Assembly: GCF_947491715.1 (NCBI RefSeq)
Contig: NZ_CANLKR010000030.1
Coordinates: 1-61,443, forward strand
Source of the DNA: an uncultured Shewanella sp.
GTDB lineage: Bacteria > Pseudomonadota > Gammaproteobacteria > Enterobacterales > Shewanellaceae
Reading direction: 5' to 3'
DNA length: 61,443 nt
Below, piece after piece: positions 16,255 to 25,158 of this stretch. The notes below the pieces were generated by a model. That model did not search any database. It saw nothing but the letters and a program-made list of their open reading frames with translations, and was not told the origin of the DNA. Position numbers and translations under genes: made by a program. Position 1 is the stretch's first letter, and each line of letters opens with the position of its first letter.

Positions 16255-17319
16255 TTACTTATGATATTGCCCTGACAACTGATTCACGGCTTTGATAAAC
16301 GCTCCAGCATGCTCAGGATCCACATGTTGATGAATACCATGACCTAAATTGAATACATGGCCCGTGCCATTGCCATAACTGGCGAGTATTTGTGCCACTT
16401 CTTGTTCAATACGCTCAGGCGACGCATAAAGCATTGACGGATCCATATTGCCTTGCAGCGCCACTTTATGCCCAACACGGCGACGTGCATCCCCAATATC
16501 GACAGTCCAATCAAGCCCTAGTGCATCACAGCCGGTTTCAGCCATTGATTCAAGCCATAATCCACCGCCTTTTGTGAATAACGTCACAGGCACTTGGCGA
16601 CCGTCGGCAAAACGGGTTAACCCATCGACAATCTTTTGCATATAACGTAATGAAAACTCTCGATATGCATGGTGAGATAAAGCGCCGCCCCAAGAATCAA
16701 AAATCATCAAAGATTGAGCACCATTGGCCACTTGTGCATTCAAATACAAGATCACCGAATCGGCTAACTTATCGAGTAACATGTGTAATGCCGCAGGTTC
16801 TGCATAAGCCATTTTCTTAATTTTTTCGAACGTCTTACTGGATCCGCCTTCCACCATGTAAGTGGCCAATGTCCAAGGTGAACCCGAAAAGCCTATGAGT
16901 GGCACTTCGCCTTTTAGCTCTCTTCTGATGGTGCTAACTGCACGCATTACATAACCTAGCTCATCTTCAGGATCGGGAATGGCTAACTTCTTAATTGACT
17001 CAATGGTATCAGTCGGTCTTTCAAAGCGCGGGCCTTCACCCGTTTCGAAATAAAGCCCTAATCCCATAGCATCAGGCACAGTCAGAATATCAGAGAACAA
17101 AATTGCCGCATCTAAGTCATAACGACGCAAAGGTTGTAGTGTTACCTCACAGGCTAATTCTTGATTTCGACATAAAGACATAAAATCACCAGCTTGTGCT
17201 CGAGTCGCTTTATATTCAGGAAGATAACGACCCGCTTGGCGCATCATCCATACAGGCGTCCTGTCTACAGGCTGTTTCAATAAAGCACGTAAGTAACGAT
17301 CATTCTTTAATTCTGCCAT
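16255..17319 (-). CDS. hemE: Uroporphyrinogen decarboxylase
   Basis: A 354-aa cytosolic haem-pathway enzyme that decarboxylates the four acetate side chains of uroporphyrinogen III to give coproporphyrinogen III. The ATG at 17319 (MAELKNDRYLRALLKQPVDR) is chosen because it gives the E. coli length and has AGGA about nine bases upstream; a TTG three codons earlier is too close to that site. Signatures present are TPVWMMRQAGRYLPEY, the LFSDILTVPDAMG segment with the catalytic Asp, GFSGSPWTLATYM, and the C-terminal FNLGHGIHQHVDPEH. It converges on the accessory effector gene and diverges from the candidate small RNA and rsd. Confidence 0.98.
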   Translation of the reverse strand: MAELKNDRYLRALLKQPVDRTPVWMMRQAGRYLPEYKATRAQAGDFMSLCRNQELACEVTLQPLRRYDLDAAILFSDILTVPDAMGLGLYFETGEGPRFERPTDTIESIKKLAIPDPEDELGYVMRAVSTIRRELKGEVPLIGFSGSPWTLATYMVEGGSSKTFEKIKKMAYAEPAALHMLLDKLADSVILYLNAQVANGAQSLMIFDSWGGALSHHAYREFSLRYMQKIVDGLTRFADGRQVPVTLFTKGGGLWLESMAETGCDALGLDWTVDIGDARRRVGHKVALQGNMDPSMLYASPERIEQEVAQILASYGNGTGHVFNLGHGIHQHVDPEHAGAFIKAVNQLSGQYHK

Positions 17320-17522
17320 TTGGCTCAATTCCTAAACTAATTATGGGATCCACTATGTCCGCTAGTTTAGCATTTACGCAGATAAAGTAACCTTTCTCAG
17401 CAAATTTATGTGATAGCTATCGATTTAAATTCGCTTAGCCACTTCCCATGATAAGTCACACAAAAGCACTAAATTAGAATGTGCTCAATATTAAACCAAT
17501 GTACAGAAATATTACAAAAAGG

Positions 17523-17551
17523 TTGCACAGAGCTCTCAGCTTTGATATAAA
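17523..17551 (+). promoter_or_regulatory. Sigma70-type promoter of candidate small RNA
   Basis: TTGCAC (17523-17528), exactly 17 bp, then TATAAA (17546-17551). Transcription would start near 17557-17559. No open frame follows before the terminator at 17613-17650. Confidence 0.55.
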
Positions 17552-17557
17552 CTTTCT

Positions 17558-17650
17558 GCGCTAGCAAAAACAATCAAGAGCTCGTTACATCGAGCCAGTA
17601 TAAAACTTACTCGCCCAGAGATAGCTCGCTACCTCTGGGCATTTTATTAT
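17558..17650 (+). ncRNA. Candidate small RNA between hemE and rsd
   Basis: A roughly 93-nt transcript is predicted between a well-spaced promoter and a strong intrinsic terminator, with no coding potential. It has a 5' hairpin (GCTCG at 17580-17584 with CGAGC at 17591-17595, six-nt loop), an A-rich single-stranded linker, and a terminal hairpin in which GCCCAGAG (17613-17620) pairs with CTCTGGGC (17633-17640), continuing inside to a CTCG tetraloop, then ATTTTATTAT. The layout (5' stem, A-rich unpaired region, terminator with U-rich tail) resembles Hfq-dependent small RNAs. I do not recognise it as a named family. rsd has its own -10 (TATAAT, 17678-17683) downstream, so this is not simply the rsd leader. 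Confidence 0.5.
17613..17650 (+). terminator. Intrinsic terminator of candidate small RNA
   Basis: Eight perfect GC-rich pairs (17613-17620 with 17633-17640), one mismatch, then three more pairs closing a CTCG tetraloop, followed by ATTTTATTAT. Confidence 0.75.
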
Positions 17651-17786
17651 CCCCCTTCTCGCGCTATAACTTTTCGATATAATTCCAATAACAATTTCGA
17701 CTAAAAAACAATCAAAAAACAGTTGATAAACCTTTTGGATCTCTCTACATTAGAGTTAATGGAAACCGTGTGACATGGGAACGAAA

Positions 17787-18254
17787 ATGTTAAAAAAACT
17801 CGAAAGAGCCCAAAAAAAATGGGGTGGTTCCAATACACTCATCGATCAATGGCTTAATAACCGTCGAAATTTATTGGTTAATTATTGTCAAATTGCAGGC
17901 TTACCTCCCTACGATCCTATTGAAAACACACTTCCCACTTTTGGTTCCATTAAAGCATTTTGTGATCTATTGATGGACTATGTATCCGAAGGACATTTCG
18001 AAATTTTCGATCAGGTTGTCACTGCTTGTGAAAAAAATGGCACTTCAAGCCAAGTCCTTGCCCAGCAATTGGTTCCTCAAATTAGTGAAACAACGGATAC
18101 CGCTTTAGATTTTAATGATAAATACACAGAAGCCGCCGACGATAACGTGCTCTTTCATTTAGACAAAGATTTGTCTTCTTTAGGTCATGCGATGGAAACA
18201 CGCTTCGCATTAGAAGATAAATTACTCGAAGTGTTACACACAAAATATTCTTAA
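17787..18254 (+). CDS. rsd: Regulator of sigma D (anti-sigma70 factor)
   Basis: A 155-aa cytosolic Rsd/AlgQ-family protein that binds sigma70 region 4 and sequesters it in stationary phase. The ATG at 17787 (MLKKLERAQKKWGGSNTLID) is preferred over 17775 because GGGAACG sits correctly before it and the length matches E. coli Rsd (158 aa). The core helices (IDQWLNNRRNLLVNYCQIAG and SIKAFCDLLMDYVSEGHFEI) match the family. TATAAT at 17678-17683 is a likely -10. It is convergent with acnB and shares a strong bidirectional terminator with it. It lies near hemE, as in enterobacteria where rsd and hemE are also neighbours. Confidence 0.92.
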   Translation: MLKKLERAQKKWGGSNTLIDQWLNNRRNLLVNYCQIAGLPPYDPIENTLPTFGSIKAFCDLLMDYVSEGHFEIFDQVVTACEKNGTSSQVLAQQLVPQISETTDTALDFNDKYTEAADDNVLFHLDKDLSSLGHAMETRFALEDKLLEVLHTKYS

Positions 18255-18283
18255 TGACTCTTATCTTCAATCTTTCGCCCATA

Positions 18284-18311
18284 AAAAAGCCTGCTCAATA
18301 GCAGGCTTTTT
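18284..18311. terminator. Bidirectional terminator between rsd and acnB
   Basis: AAAAAGCCTGC (18284-18294), loop of six, GCAGGCTTTTT (18301-18311): perfect 11-bp arms with A/T tails on both sides, serving two convergent genes. Confidence 0.92.
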
Positions 18312-18327
18312 ACATCACATCATCAAA

Positions 18328-20925
18328 TTAAACGGCGGACTGAAAAATCACCTTACCCGCTTTTTCAGTATAAGCAGGTAACTGATCAAAGTTTAAGTAA
18401 CGATAAGTATCAGCAGCTGTGGCATCTAACTCTTTCGCATAAGTTTGATACTCTTCTGTTGTCGGTAAACGCCCTAACAGTGCAGCTACAGCGGCTAATT
18501 CAGCAGACGCCAAATACACATTTGCCCCCGTCCCCAAGCGATTCGGGAAATTACGAGTGGATGTCGATACCACCGTTGCTCCCTCAGCAACACGTGCTTG
18601 GTTACCCATACATAATGAACAGCCAGGGATTTCAATTCTCGCCCCTACGCGACCGAAAATGGCGTAATAACCTTCCTCAGTCAGCTGATCTCTATCCATT
18701 TTCGTTGGTGGAGCAATCCAGAGACGCGTCGGTAAACTCGTCGCAAATTTATCAAGCATCTTACCAGTGGCTCTGAAATGACCAATGTTCGTCATACATG
18801 AACCCACAAACACTTCATCAATTTGCGTATTAGCGACATCCGACAGCAATACTGCATCATCAGGATCATTTGGCGCACAAAGAATAGGCTCTTTGATATC
18901 ATTGAGATCAATTTCAATAACCGCAGCATACTCTGCATCGGCATCGGCTTCCATTAACTCAGGATTAGCTAACCACTCTTGCATCGCTATGATACGACGC
19001 TCAATAGTTCGACGATCGCCATAGCCTTCTTCGATCATCCATTTCAACATGACGATGTTTGAGTTTAGATACTCAATGATAGGCTCTTGCCCTAACTTAA
19101 TCGTACAACCCGCTGCACTTCGCTCAGCAGATGCATCAGAGAGTTCAAAGGCTTGTTCAACTTTTAATTGTTCAAGGCCTTCAATTTCTAACACTCGACC
19201 CGAGAAGAAATTCACTTTGCCTTTCTTCTCTACCGTCAATAAGCCTTGCTCAATCGCTTTATGAGGAATGGCATGCACCAAATCACGTAAGGTGATCCCA
19301 GGTTGCATTTCACCTTTAAAACGTACCAATACAGATTCAGGCATATCAAGCGGCATAACACCGGTTGCCGCAGCAAACGCCACTAGGCCCGAACCTGCTG
19401 GAAATGAAATCCCAATAGGGAAACGTGTATGAGAATCACCACCTGTACCCACAGTATCTGGCAATAGCATGCGATTTAACCAAGAATGGATAACACCATC
19501 CCCTGGACGTAATGACACACCACCTCGATTCATAATAAAATCAGGTAACGTATGGTGAGTGTTCACATCAATAGGCTTAGGGTAAGCCGCCGTATGACAG
19601 AAAGATTGCATGGTCAAATCGGCGCTAAAACCTAAACAAGCTAAGTCTTTTAACTCATCACGGGTCATAGGACCTGTGGTATCTTGTGAGCCGACAGATG
19701 TCATTTTAGGTTCGCAGTATTGGCCAGGGCGAATGCCTGTTACGCCACAAGCTTTACCCACCATTTTCTGTGCGAGAGTGAAACCTTTACCCGTATCGGC
19801 CACATCTTGAGGGCGGACAAATTCAGTCGACGCCTCTAAGTTTAATGCTTCACGAGCACGGTCGGTCAAGCCGCGACCAATAATTAAAGGAATACGGCCA
19901 CCCGCGCGCACTTCATCCATTAATACATCAGTTTTCAATGCAAACTGGGAAATCACGTCATCGCTATCATGACGCTTAACCACGCCTTCATAGGGGTAAA
20001 TGTCAACAACATCCCCCATTTCCATTTGACTGACGTCAAGTTCAATGGGTAATGCACCTGCATCTTCCATAGTATTGAAGAAAATAGGGGCGATTTTACC
20101 ACCAAAACAGAAACCACCACCGCGCTTATTTGGTACATTAGGAATATCATCCCCCATGAACCATAACACTGAGTTGGTCGCAGATTTACGAGAAGACCCC
20201 GTACCGACAACATCACCCACATAAACCAACGGGAAACCTTTCGCTTTCAATGCTTCGATTTCTTTGATGGGGCCAACGCTACCAGACACATCAGGCACAA
20301 TGCCATCACGAGCATTCTTTAGCATAGCTAAAGCATGTAATGGAATATCAGGACGAGACCACGCATCGGGTGCGGGAGAAAGATCATCGGTATTTGTTTC
20401 ACCTGAGACTTTAAAAACCGTTAATGAAATCTTCTCAGCCAATTTAGGACGATTCAAGAACCAATCAGCATTGGCCCATGACTCAACTACTTTTCTAGCC
20501 GACGCATTACCCGCTTGCATTTTTTCCACCACATCATGGAAAGAATCAAACATCAATAATGTTTTAGATAAAGCAGCCACAGCCAAATCAGCTTGAGCTT
20601 CATTGTCTAACTGTGCAATCAATGGCTCAATATTATAACCACCTTGCATCGTACCCAATAATTCAACGGCTCGTGCTGAAGAAATAATGGAAGACTGCGC
20701 ATCACCTCTTGCAAGTGCATCTAAAAAACCCGCCTTCACATAAGCGGCTTCATCAACTCCTGGTGGGATCCTGTTTTCTAACAAATCAAGAATAAACGCT
20801 TCTTCACCTGCGGGGGGATTTTTGACTAATTCAACAAGTTCAGATACCTGTTGAGCATCAAGTGGTTTAGGGACTACGCCCTCTTCAGCACGCTCTGCGA
20901 CGTGTTTGCGATATGCTTCTAGCAC
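18328..20925 (-). CDS. acnB: Aconitate hydratase B
   Basis: An 865-aa 4Fe-4S enzyme of the TCA cycle interconverting citrate and isocitrate, cytosolic. The start is GTG at 20925 (LEAYRKHVAERAEEG after it), preceded by GAGGAA seven bases upstream, and gives exactly the E. coli AcnB length; an upstream extension to 20964 is spurious. The N-terminal HEAT-like domain precedes the swivel and catalytic domains, the AcnB order. Cluster ligands lie in VFVGSCMTN and IPGCSLCMGN near the C-terminus; the substrate loop region includes GTGGDSHTRFPIG. AcnB is the main growth-phase aconitase and fits with the pdh locus nearby. A perfect TATAAT -10 lies at 21022-21027. Confidence 0.98.
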   Translation of the reverse strand: MLEAYRKHVAERAEEGVVPKPLDAQQVSELVELVKNPPAGEEAFILDLLENRIPPGVDEAAYVKAGFLDALARGDAQSSIISSARAVELLGTMQGGYNIEPLIAQLDNEAQADLAVAALSKTLLMFDSFHDVVEKMQAGNASARKVVESWANADWFLNRPKLAEKISLTVFKVSGETNTDDLSPAPDAWSRPDIPLHALAMLKNARDGIVPDVSGSVGPIKEIEALKAKGFPLVYVGDVVGTGSSRKSATNSVLWFMGDDIPNVPNKRGGGFCFGGKIAPIFFNTMEDAGALPIELDVSQMEMGDVVDIYPYEGVVKRHDSDDVISQFALKTDVLMDEVRAGGRIPLIIGRGLTDRAREALNLEASTEFVRPQDVADTGKGFTLAQKMVGKACGVTGIRPGQYCEPKMTSVGSQDTTGPMTRDELKDLACLGFSADLTMQSFCHTAAYPKPIDVNTHHTLPDFIMNRGGVSLRPGDGVIHSWLNRMLLPDTVGTGGDSHTRFPIGISFPAGSGLVAFAAATGVMPLDMPESVLVRFKGEMQPGITLRDLVHAIPHKAIEQGLLTVEKKGKVNFFSGRVLEIEGLEQLKVEQAFELSDASAERSAAGCTIKLGQEPIIEYLNSNIVMLKWMIEEGYGDRRTIERRIIAMQEWLANPELMEADADAEYAAVIEIDLNDIKEPILCAPNDPDDAVLLSDVANTQIDEVFVGSCMTNIGHFRATGKMLDKFATSLPTRLWIAPPTKMDRDQLTEEGYYAIFGRVGARIEIPGCSLCMGNQARVAEGATVVSTSTRNFPNRLGTGANVYLASAELAAVAALLGRLPTTEEYQTYAKELDATAADTYRYLNFDQLPAYTEKAGKVIFQSAV

Positions 20926-21621
20926 GGCAACATTCCTCTTTTTTTGGCGTTCGAACAACGACACTGCTCACACTTTGATAATCTCTATCGACTTAGGCAG
21001 GCTCGCGCTCATTTCGGAACCATTATACTACATTCCACTCAAAAAGTCGGCGAAGGGGTTGCTCGATTTTCGCGCTAAAATAGAAAATAAAAATGAAAAA
21101 CAACAAAACTTACCAACATAATACCAACTTAACAAAGGTTAAAGGGAAGTGGAATAATAACAATATAAACAAAACTTTATATGGAAACACTTATTTTAAA
21201 TACGCTTATAAATCAAAAAATTCACATTATCAGCAACATGTACTTTTCATACCTTCAAGCCTATTATTCATCAAAGTTATAATGAAAATAACACAAAAAC
21301 GCCACTTTAAATATTGAGCAATATTCACAAAAGTGCTGAAAATTAAAACAATTTATATTGAAAAAGAATAATGAGAGTAATTAAAATACACTTTATATTA
21401 TAAGTTTAATTTATACTTCATGATGAATAACCCGAGTCACGCTAAACAATACCCGTTAAAATTCATTGACCTTAATTCCTTTGCTCAAAATGGGCGATAT
21501 TTAAACAAAAAATAAAATATCTACGCTAGCTGTGGTATCCTTACTGCCGTCAAAAGTAGACTCTACACGTTTTAGTAGTCACAAGCGTCTTTCCCAATAA
21601 CGATAACAATAAGGGGCCATC
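20926..21621. other. AT-rich gene-free region upstream of acnB
   Basis: About 700 bp with no credible gene; a 74-codon frame at 21093-21317 has a Lys/Asn/Tyr-rich composition typical of non-coding AT-rich DNA. The acnB promoter is expected at its left side (minus-strand TATAAT, read from 21027 to 21022, about 97 bp before the GTG). I see no repeat or known RNA motif in the remainder. Confidence 0.5.
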
Positions 21622-22038
21622 GTGCTAGATAGTCATATTTCACCTCGCTCGTCCTCAGGTATTTCTTGGTTAAAGGGACACAAGAAAATCATTGCTTGGA
21701 AAGTATATTTCTATGCTTTTTTATGTATGACACTGTTAAGTTACGCAGGACTAATGGGAGAAAAAGCTCGCTTAATTGACATCTTAGATACATTGGCAAG
21801 CAGCGCCTTACTGGTTGCTATCTTTAGTTATACTTATAAAAAAAGACTATTTTCTTCATATGGTTGGATATTTATCGGTTTATTTTGTTTATCTGAAAAT
21901 ATTCTCTATACCTACCTCACTCATATCACTCTCCATGAGAACTCCCCAAGCACAACCTATACATTTGGTACCATTTTGATCTGGCTCATCAATTTGCCCG
22001 CTTTCATCACATTATTTTTAAATGCTAAACAAAAATAA
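21622..22038 (+). CDS. Small integral membrane protein, unknown function
   Basis: A 138-aa protein I do not recognise. It has about four hydrophobic helices (roughly residues 27-46, 56-72, 82-98 and 111-133), short loops and a basic C-terminus (NAKQK). The start is GTG with AAGGGG five bases upstream. The spacing and helix pattern resemble small four-helix inner-membrane proteins of the DUF type, but no motif allows a function. A 60-aa membrane protein follows on the same strand after about 94 bp, so cotranscription is possible. Codon use and the good ribosome-binding site support a real gene. Confidence 0.65.
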   Translation: MLDSHISPRSSSGISWLKGHKKIIAWKVYFYAFLCMTLLSYAGLMGEKARLIDILDTLASSALLVAIFSYTYKKRLFSSYGWIFIGLFCLSENILYTYLTHITLHENSPSTTYTFGTILIWLINLPAFITLFLNAKQK

Positions 22039-22132
22039 CCTTTGCTTTTCAATAAAAAACCAATAAAATCAATACGCCCCAACTTAGGGAAATATCATCC
22101 AACAGGGAACCTATCAAGGTAAGTGTTTTAAA

Positions 22133-22315
22133 ATGTTAATATTAATTTATATCATTGCATGGATTGCACCAATGGCCTTTATTGCCTGCTCTTCTAAAAT
22201 ATCTAAGTTTGAAAAAATAGCTTGGGTAGTTGCCATCATTTTTATTTCTTGGTTTGCCTTTGTTGTTTACTTGTTAGTCAGAAAAATAAAAATGAATCGC
22301 CTGAAAATATCTTAA
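22133..22315 (+). CDS. PLDc_N-like two-helix membrane protein
   Basis: A 60-aa protein with two transmembrane helices. The pattern I-P-x-AFIACSSKISKFEKIAWVV then SWFAFVVYLLVRK resembles the PLDc_N family (the membrane module found at the N-terminus of cardiolipin synthases and as free-standing small proteins): first helix, short polar linker, second helix ending Tyr-Leu-Leu-x-Arg. No catalytic HKD domain follows, so it would not be a phospholipase. A weak AAGG lies about 12 bases before the ATG. It may be cotranscribed with the membrane protein upstream. Confidence 0.6.
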   Translation: MLILIYIIAWIAPMAFIACSSKISKFEKIAWVVAIIFISWFAFVVYLLVRKIKMNRLKIS

Positions 22316-22418
22316 AAGCCCTTTAGTTATGTCACCTTAATGGCAATGATACACGCCTGAACATTGCCATTAGCACTTATCTTCACACAGACACCTTTCA
22401 TTAGCCAAGGTTAAACCT

Positions 22419-24089
22419 TCAATGATTAAAGCTGACTATCACACAACACTGATCATTATTGGTTAGAGATGTCGACACTTTATCAGGCATCATACCTCGC
22501 AAGTAAATTTTTAGCCCTTCAATAAACATCTCTTCATCGAGTATTTTTTCCATGTTCACGGTTTGCAATGGCATCATTTTATAAGGGGCTCCAGTGTAAG
22601 AAAGAGAAACACAAAACGCGATAGTATTGTCTTTTGTCTCAACAATAATATCACTCTCAGCCAAATTAGCATGATGTATATCATGGGCTATTTCCTTCGC
22701 AATCAAAATTGTATCTTCAACTAAATCTTGCTTCAGTCCCCATGAATTACCGTAAGTATTGATGTTTTCATGGATTTGCCTATCTGGCAAGCTGTCCATT
22801 CTTAATATAAATCTCGCATTTCTTCTTGAACCGATAGAAAAAATCATATTTAACGCTACAGCAAAAATCAACCCCAATGCTAAACTAGAACGCCCAAACA
22901 CATCCAAAGGACTGGGTAATGCTTGATACGCTTGAGGAAGTATATAGGTACTGACCGCCACAAAAAACGAAATACCAATGATAAAAACTTGCCTAATACC
23001 AAAAGATTGCGCTCCAATTGTTCGGATCCCTCCTGTAAAAATAAATGCCGCATAATACAGTAATAACCCCGCAACAATGGGTAAAGGGGAAGTGGCAATA
23101 TAAATAAGTAGCCCAGTACAGCAAGAAAGCAGGAGAAAAACAATGCTCATAGCATAACTGAGCACCACATCTGTACACCTAAAGGCTATTGCCATTGTCG
23201 TTGATGTAGGGGAAACATTGATGCCATTGACTCCTAACATTCCCGCAATCATAGCAGCTAAACCATCGGTTCGAATAGAACGTTGAAGCGAATCATAATC
23301 AGGTTTTCGCCAATGGGGATCATTCGCTTGCTGCACACTCATCGTTAACCCTAAACTTCGAATCGTCGCGGCGAATCCCACTAGGAAAAAAGGGAGACTG
23401 AGTGACCAATCAAATGCAATTTTTTGCTCTTTAATGACCTCAAGCGATGGCAAGGTCAAAAAAGGAACTTGCAAGGCTTTGAAATCGGCACCCCCTTCTA
23501 AATAAAGTGCCATGATAAAACCAAATAGCACTCCTATCATGCTGCAAATATGGCGAATATAGCCTTTTCCCCATACGCTAAGCACCAATATAGGAATAAG
23601 TGTCGCCACCAGAATGGCTCCATTACTCATATACGGCTCAACAGCTCCAGCATGGATACTAGTAACCCCCAACTCCAACCCAACTAACAGTAAAACCAAA
23701 CCACAAATTTCTGGCGGAAAAATAATGCGGGTTCGTCGTAAGATAAATGACAAAACAAACTCACAAAACCCCGCAAAAATGGTCATACCAATCAACAAAG
23801 GTATTCCACCAATAGCAATAGCAATAGCCAGAATAGAAGGCTGAACATAAATCGCCCCGCTTATCGGGGGCAACATTAATCCCGTTCCTATAGCAATTTT
23901 TTTCCAATAGACAGCTTGTAGTAAGGTTCCTATAGCATAAGCCACTAACACCCATTGCAGTTTTTGAACAATTAACTCATCACTTAATCCACTTTGGCGA
24001 AAAATCACCACCGAAAATGCCAGTCCTAAAAAACCAATCAACGACTGCTGCGCAGTCATACTCATTAACTTTGAACGTGAAAGAGTCAT
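22419..24089 (-). CDS. NCS2-family (uracil/xanthine-type) permease with C-terminal cytosolic extension
   Basis: A 556-aa inner-membrane transporter. Residues about 1-420 form the NCS2/SLC23 fold, proton-coupled import of nucleobases or ascorbate-like compounds: GFLGLAFSVVIF, LMLPPISGAIYV, FPPEICGLVLLLVGLELG, and the substrate-site-like GVNGINVSPTST. After the last helices a cytosolic tail of about 120 residues begins (NINTYGNSWGLKQDLVEDTI) with a pattern reminiscent of the HATPase fold of anti-sigma kinases but lacking visible ATP-binding boxes. Such tails occur in a subset of bacterial SLC23 proteins. GGAG precedes the ATG. The substrate is not determinable, and purine/pyrimidine specificity is only the family default. 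Confidence 0.82.
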   Translation of the reverse strand: MTLSRSKLMSMTAQQSLIGFLGLAFSVVIFRQSGLSDELIVQKLQWVLVAYAIGTLLQAVYWKKIAIGTGLMLPPISGAIYVQPSILAIAIAIGGIPLLIGMTIFAGFCEFVLSFILRRTRIIFPPEICGLVLLLVGLELGVTSIHAGAVEPYMSNGAILVATLIPILVLSVWGKGYIRHICSMIGVLFGFIMALYLEGGADFKALQVPFLTLPSLEVIKEQKIAFDWSLSLPFFLVGFAATIRSLGLTMSVQQANDPHWRKPDYDSLQRSIRTDGLAAMIAGMLGVNGINVSPTSTTMAIAFRCTDVVLSYAMSIVFLLLSCCTGLLIYIATSPLPIVAGLLLYYAAFIFTGGIRTIGAQSFGIRQVFIIGISFFVAVSTYILPQAYQALPSPLDVFGRSSLALGLIFAVALNMIFSIGSRRNARFILRMDSLPDRQIHENINTYGNSWGLKQDLVEDTILIAKEIAHDIHHANLAESDIIVETKDNTIAFCVSLSYTGAPYKMMPLQTVNMEKILDEEMFIEGLKIYLRGMMPDKVSTSLTNNDQCCVIVSFNH

Positions 24090-24442
24090 CGCACTCCATG
24101 CCTAACCGTTTATGGATTAACCTTTTAAAAATTCACATCAATAATAAACACACTGTTAAAACCTAATCGAAAATTAAATATAAAAATCATTATATTTCAA
24201 CTAAATAAATAGTAAAAAAACCAACTTGATACTTTTAGTATAGCAGAGATGAATGCTTGATTAAGGTAGCATCTACAGCACTTATTTAGCATTGAAGACA
24301 TCTAATTAATCATCTTTTATTAAAATATTGCTAAGATAAAATAAGTCACAAAATATTTAATAATGCTTGATCTCTGCATTTAAGCGCTGTATTGAGTATA
24401 AATAGGCTTAATGAAGTAAGGATCATCTCAAGCGGTGGATCA
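24090..24442. other. AT-rich divergent intergenic region
   Basis: About 350 bp between the divergent NCS2 permease and the hydrolase. It should contain both promoters, but I see no convincing hexamer pair, repeat or RNA motif. Confidence 0.4.
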
Positions 24443-25141
24443 ATGAAAGAAAAAATTTACTTGCTCCCTGGTACAATGTGTAATGCAAAGTTATGGGATA
24501 AGCTCTCTATAATCTTAAATAAAGAATATGAATTACTGCATATTCCCATTTTAAGTGGTCTAGACTTAGACAGCATTACCGACTCATTAGAAGAAATCAT
24601 TCAAGAACAAAAAGTCAATATCGTAGGGTTCTCGCTGGGCGGGTATATTGCCGCCCATTTTTCGACTAAATATCCGCATAGAGTCAACAAAATATTCATT
24701 ATTTCCAATTCACCTTGCCCATTATCTTCCAATGAAATCGCAGGGCGTCAAAAAACATTAGACTACATCAATACCTATGGCTACAAGGGGGTCACTCGCC
24801 AAAAAGCCAATAGCATGTTAAATACACAAACTCAAAATGAAGAAATTATCGACACTATCATGCGAATGGATATGGAACTGGGAGAAAAAACCCTGAAAAG
24901 CCAGCTCACATGGACAACTAATAGAGAAGACTTATTTGAAAAATTAGCCAATCTTTCTATCAATATCACCTTTTTTTACAATACTCTCGATCCATTAGTT
25001 AACACAGAATGGTTAACCAAATTTGCCGACATCTATCATAATTGCACATTACTGCCCAATGAAAGTGAAGGACATATGCTTCCCTTAGAAGAGCCTTCAA
25101 TATTATCCAGCCATCTGATGAATTGGCTCAAAATAACCTAA
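24443..25141 (+). CDS. Alpha/beta hydrolase
   Basis: A 232-aa single-domain alpha/beta hydrolase, cytosolic (no signal peptide). The start was moved to the ATG giving MKEKIYLLPGTMCNAKLWDK, with GGTGGA six bases upstream. The catalytic triad is visible: nucleophile Ser in GFSLGG (about residue 80), Asp in YNTLDPLV (near residue 188), and His in ESEGHMLP (near residue 214). The oxyanion region is the LLPGTMC segment. The substrate is unknown; similar short hydrolases act on esters or as MenH/BioH-like enzymes. It is convergent with the aminotransferase gene, separated by 17 bp. Confidence 0.85.
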   Translation: MKEKIYLLPGTMCNAKLWDKLSIILNKEYELLHIPILSGLDLDSITDSLEEIIQEQKVNIVGFSLGGYIAAHFSTKYPHRVNKIFIISNSPCPLSSNEIAGRQKTLDYINTYGYKGVTRQKANSMLNTQTQNEEIIDTIMRMDMELGEKTLKSQLTWTTNREDLFEKLANLSINITFFYNTLDPLVNTEWLTKFADIYHNCTLLPNESEGHMLPLEEPSILSSHLMNWLKIT

Positions 25142-25158
25142 ATATTCACGCAGCCCCC

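Noticed and set aside
21093..21317. 74-codon frame upstream of the four-helix membrane protein
   Set aside because: Lys/Asn/Tyr/His-rich with no domain, in an AT-rich stretch; no supporting ribosome-binding site.
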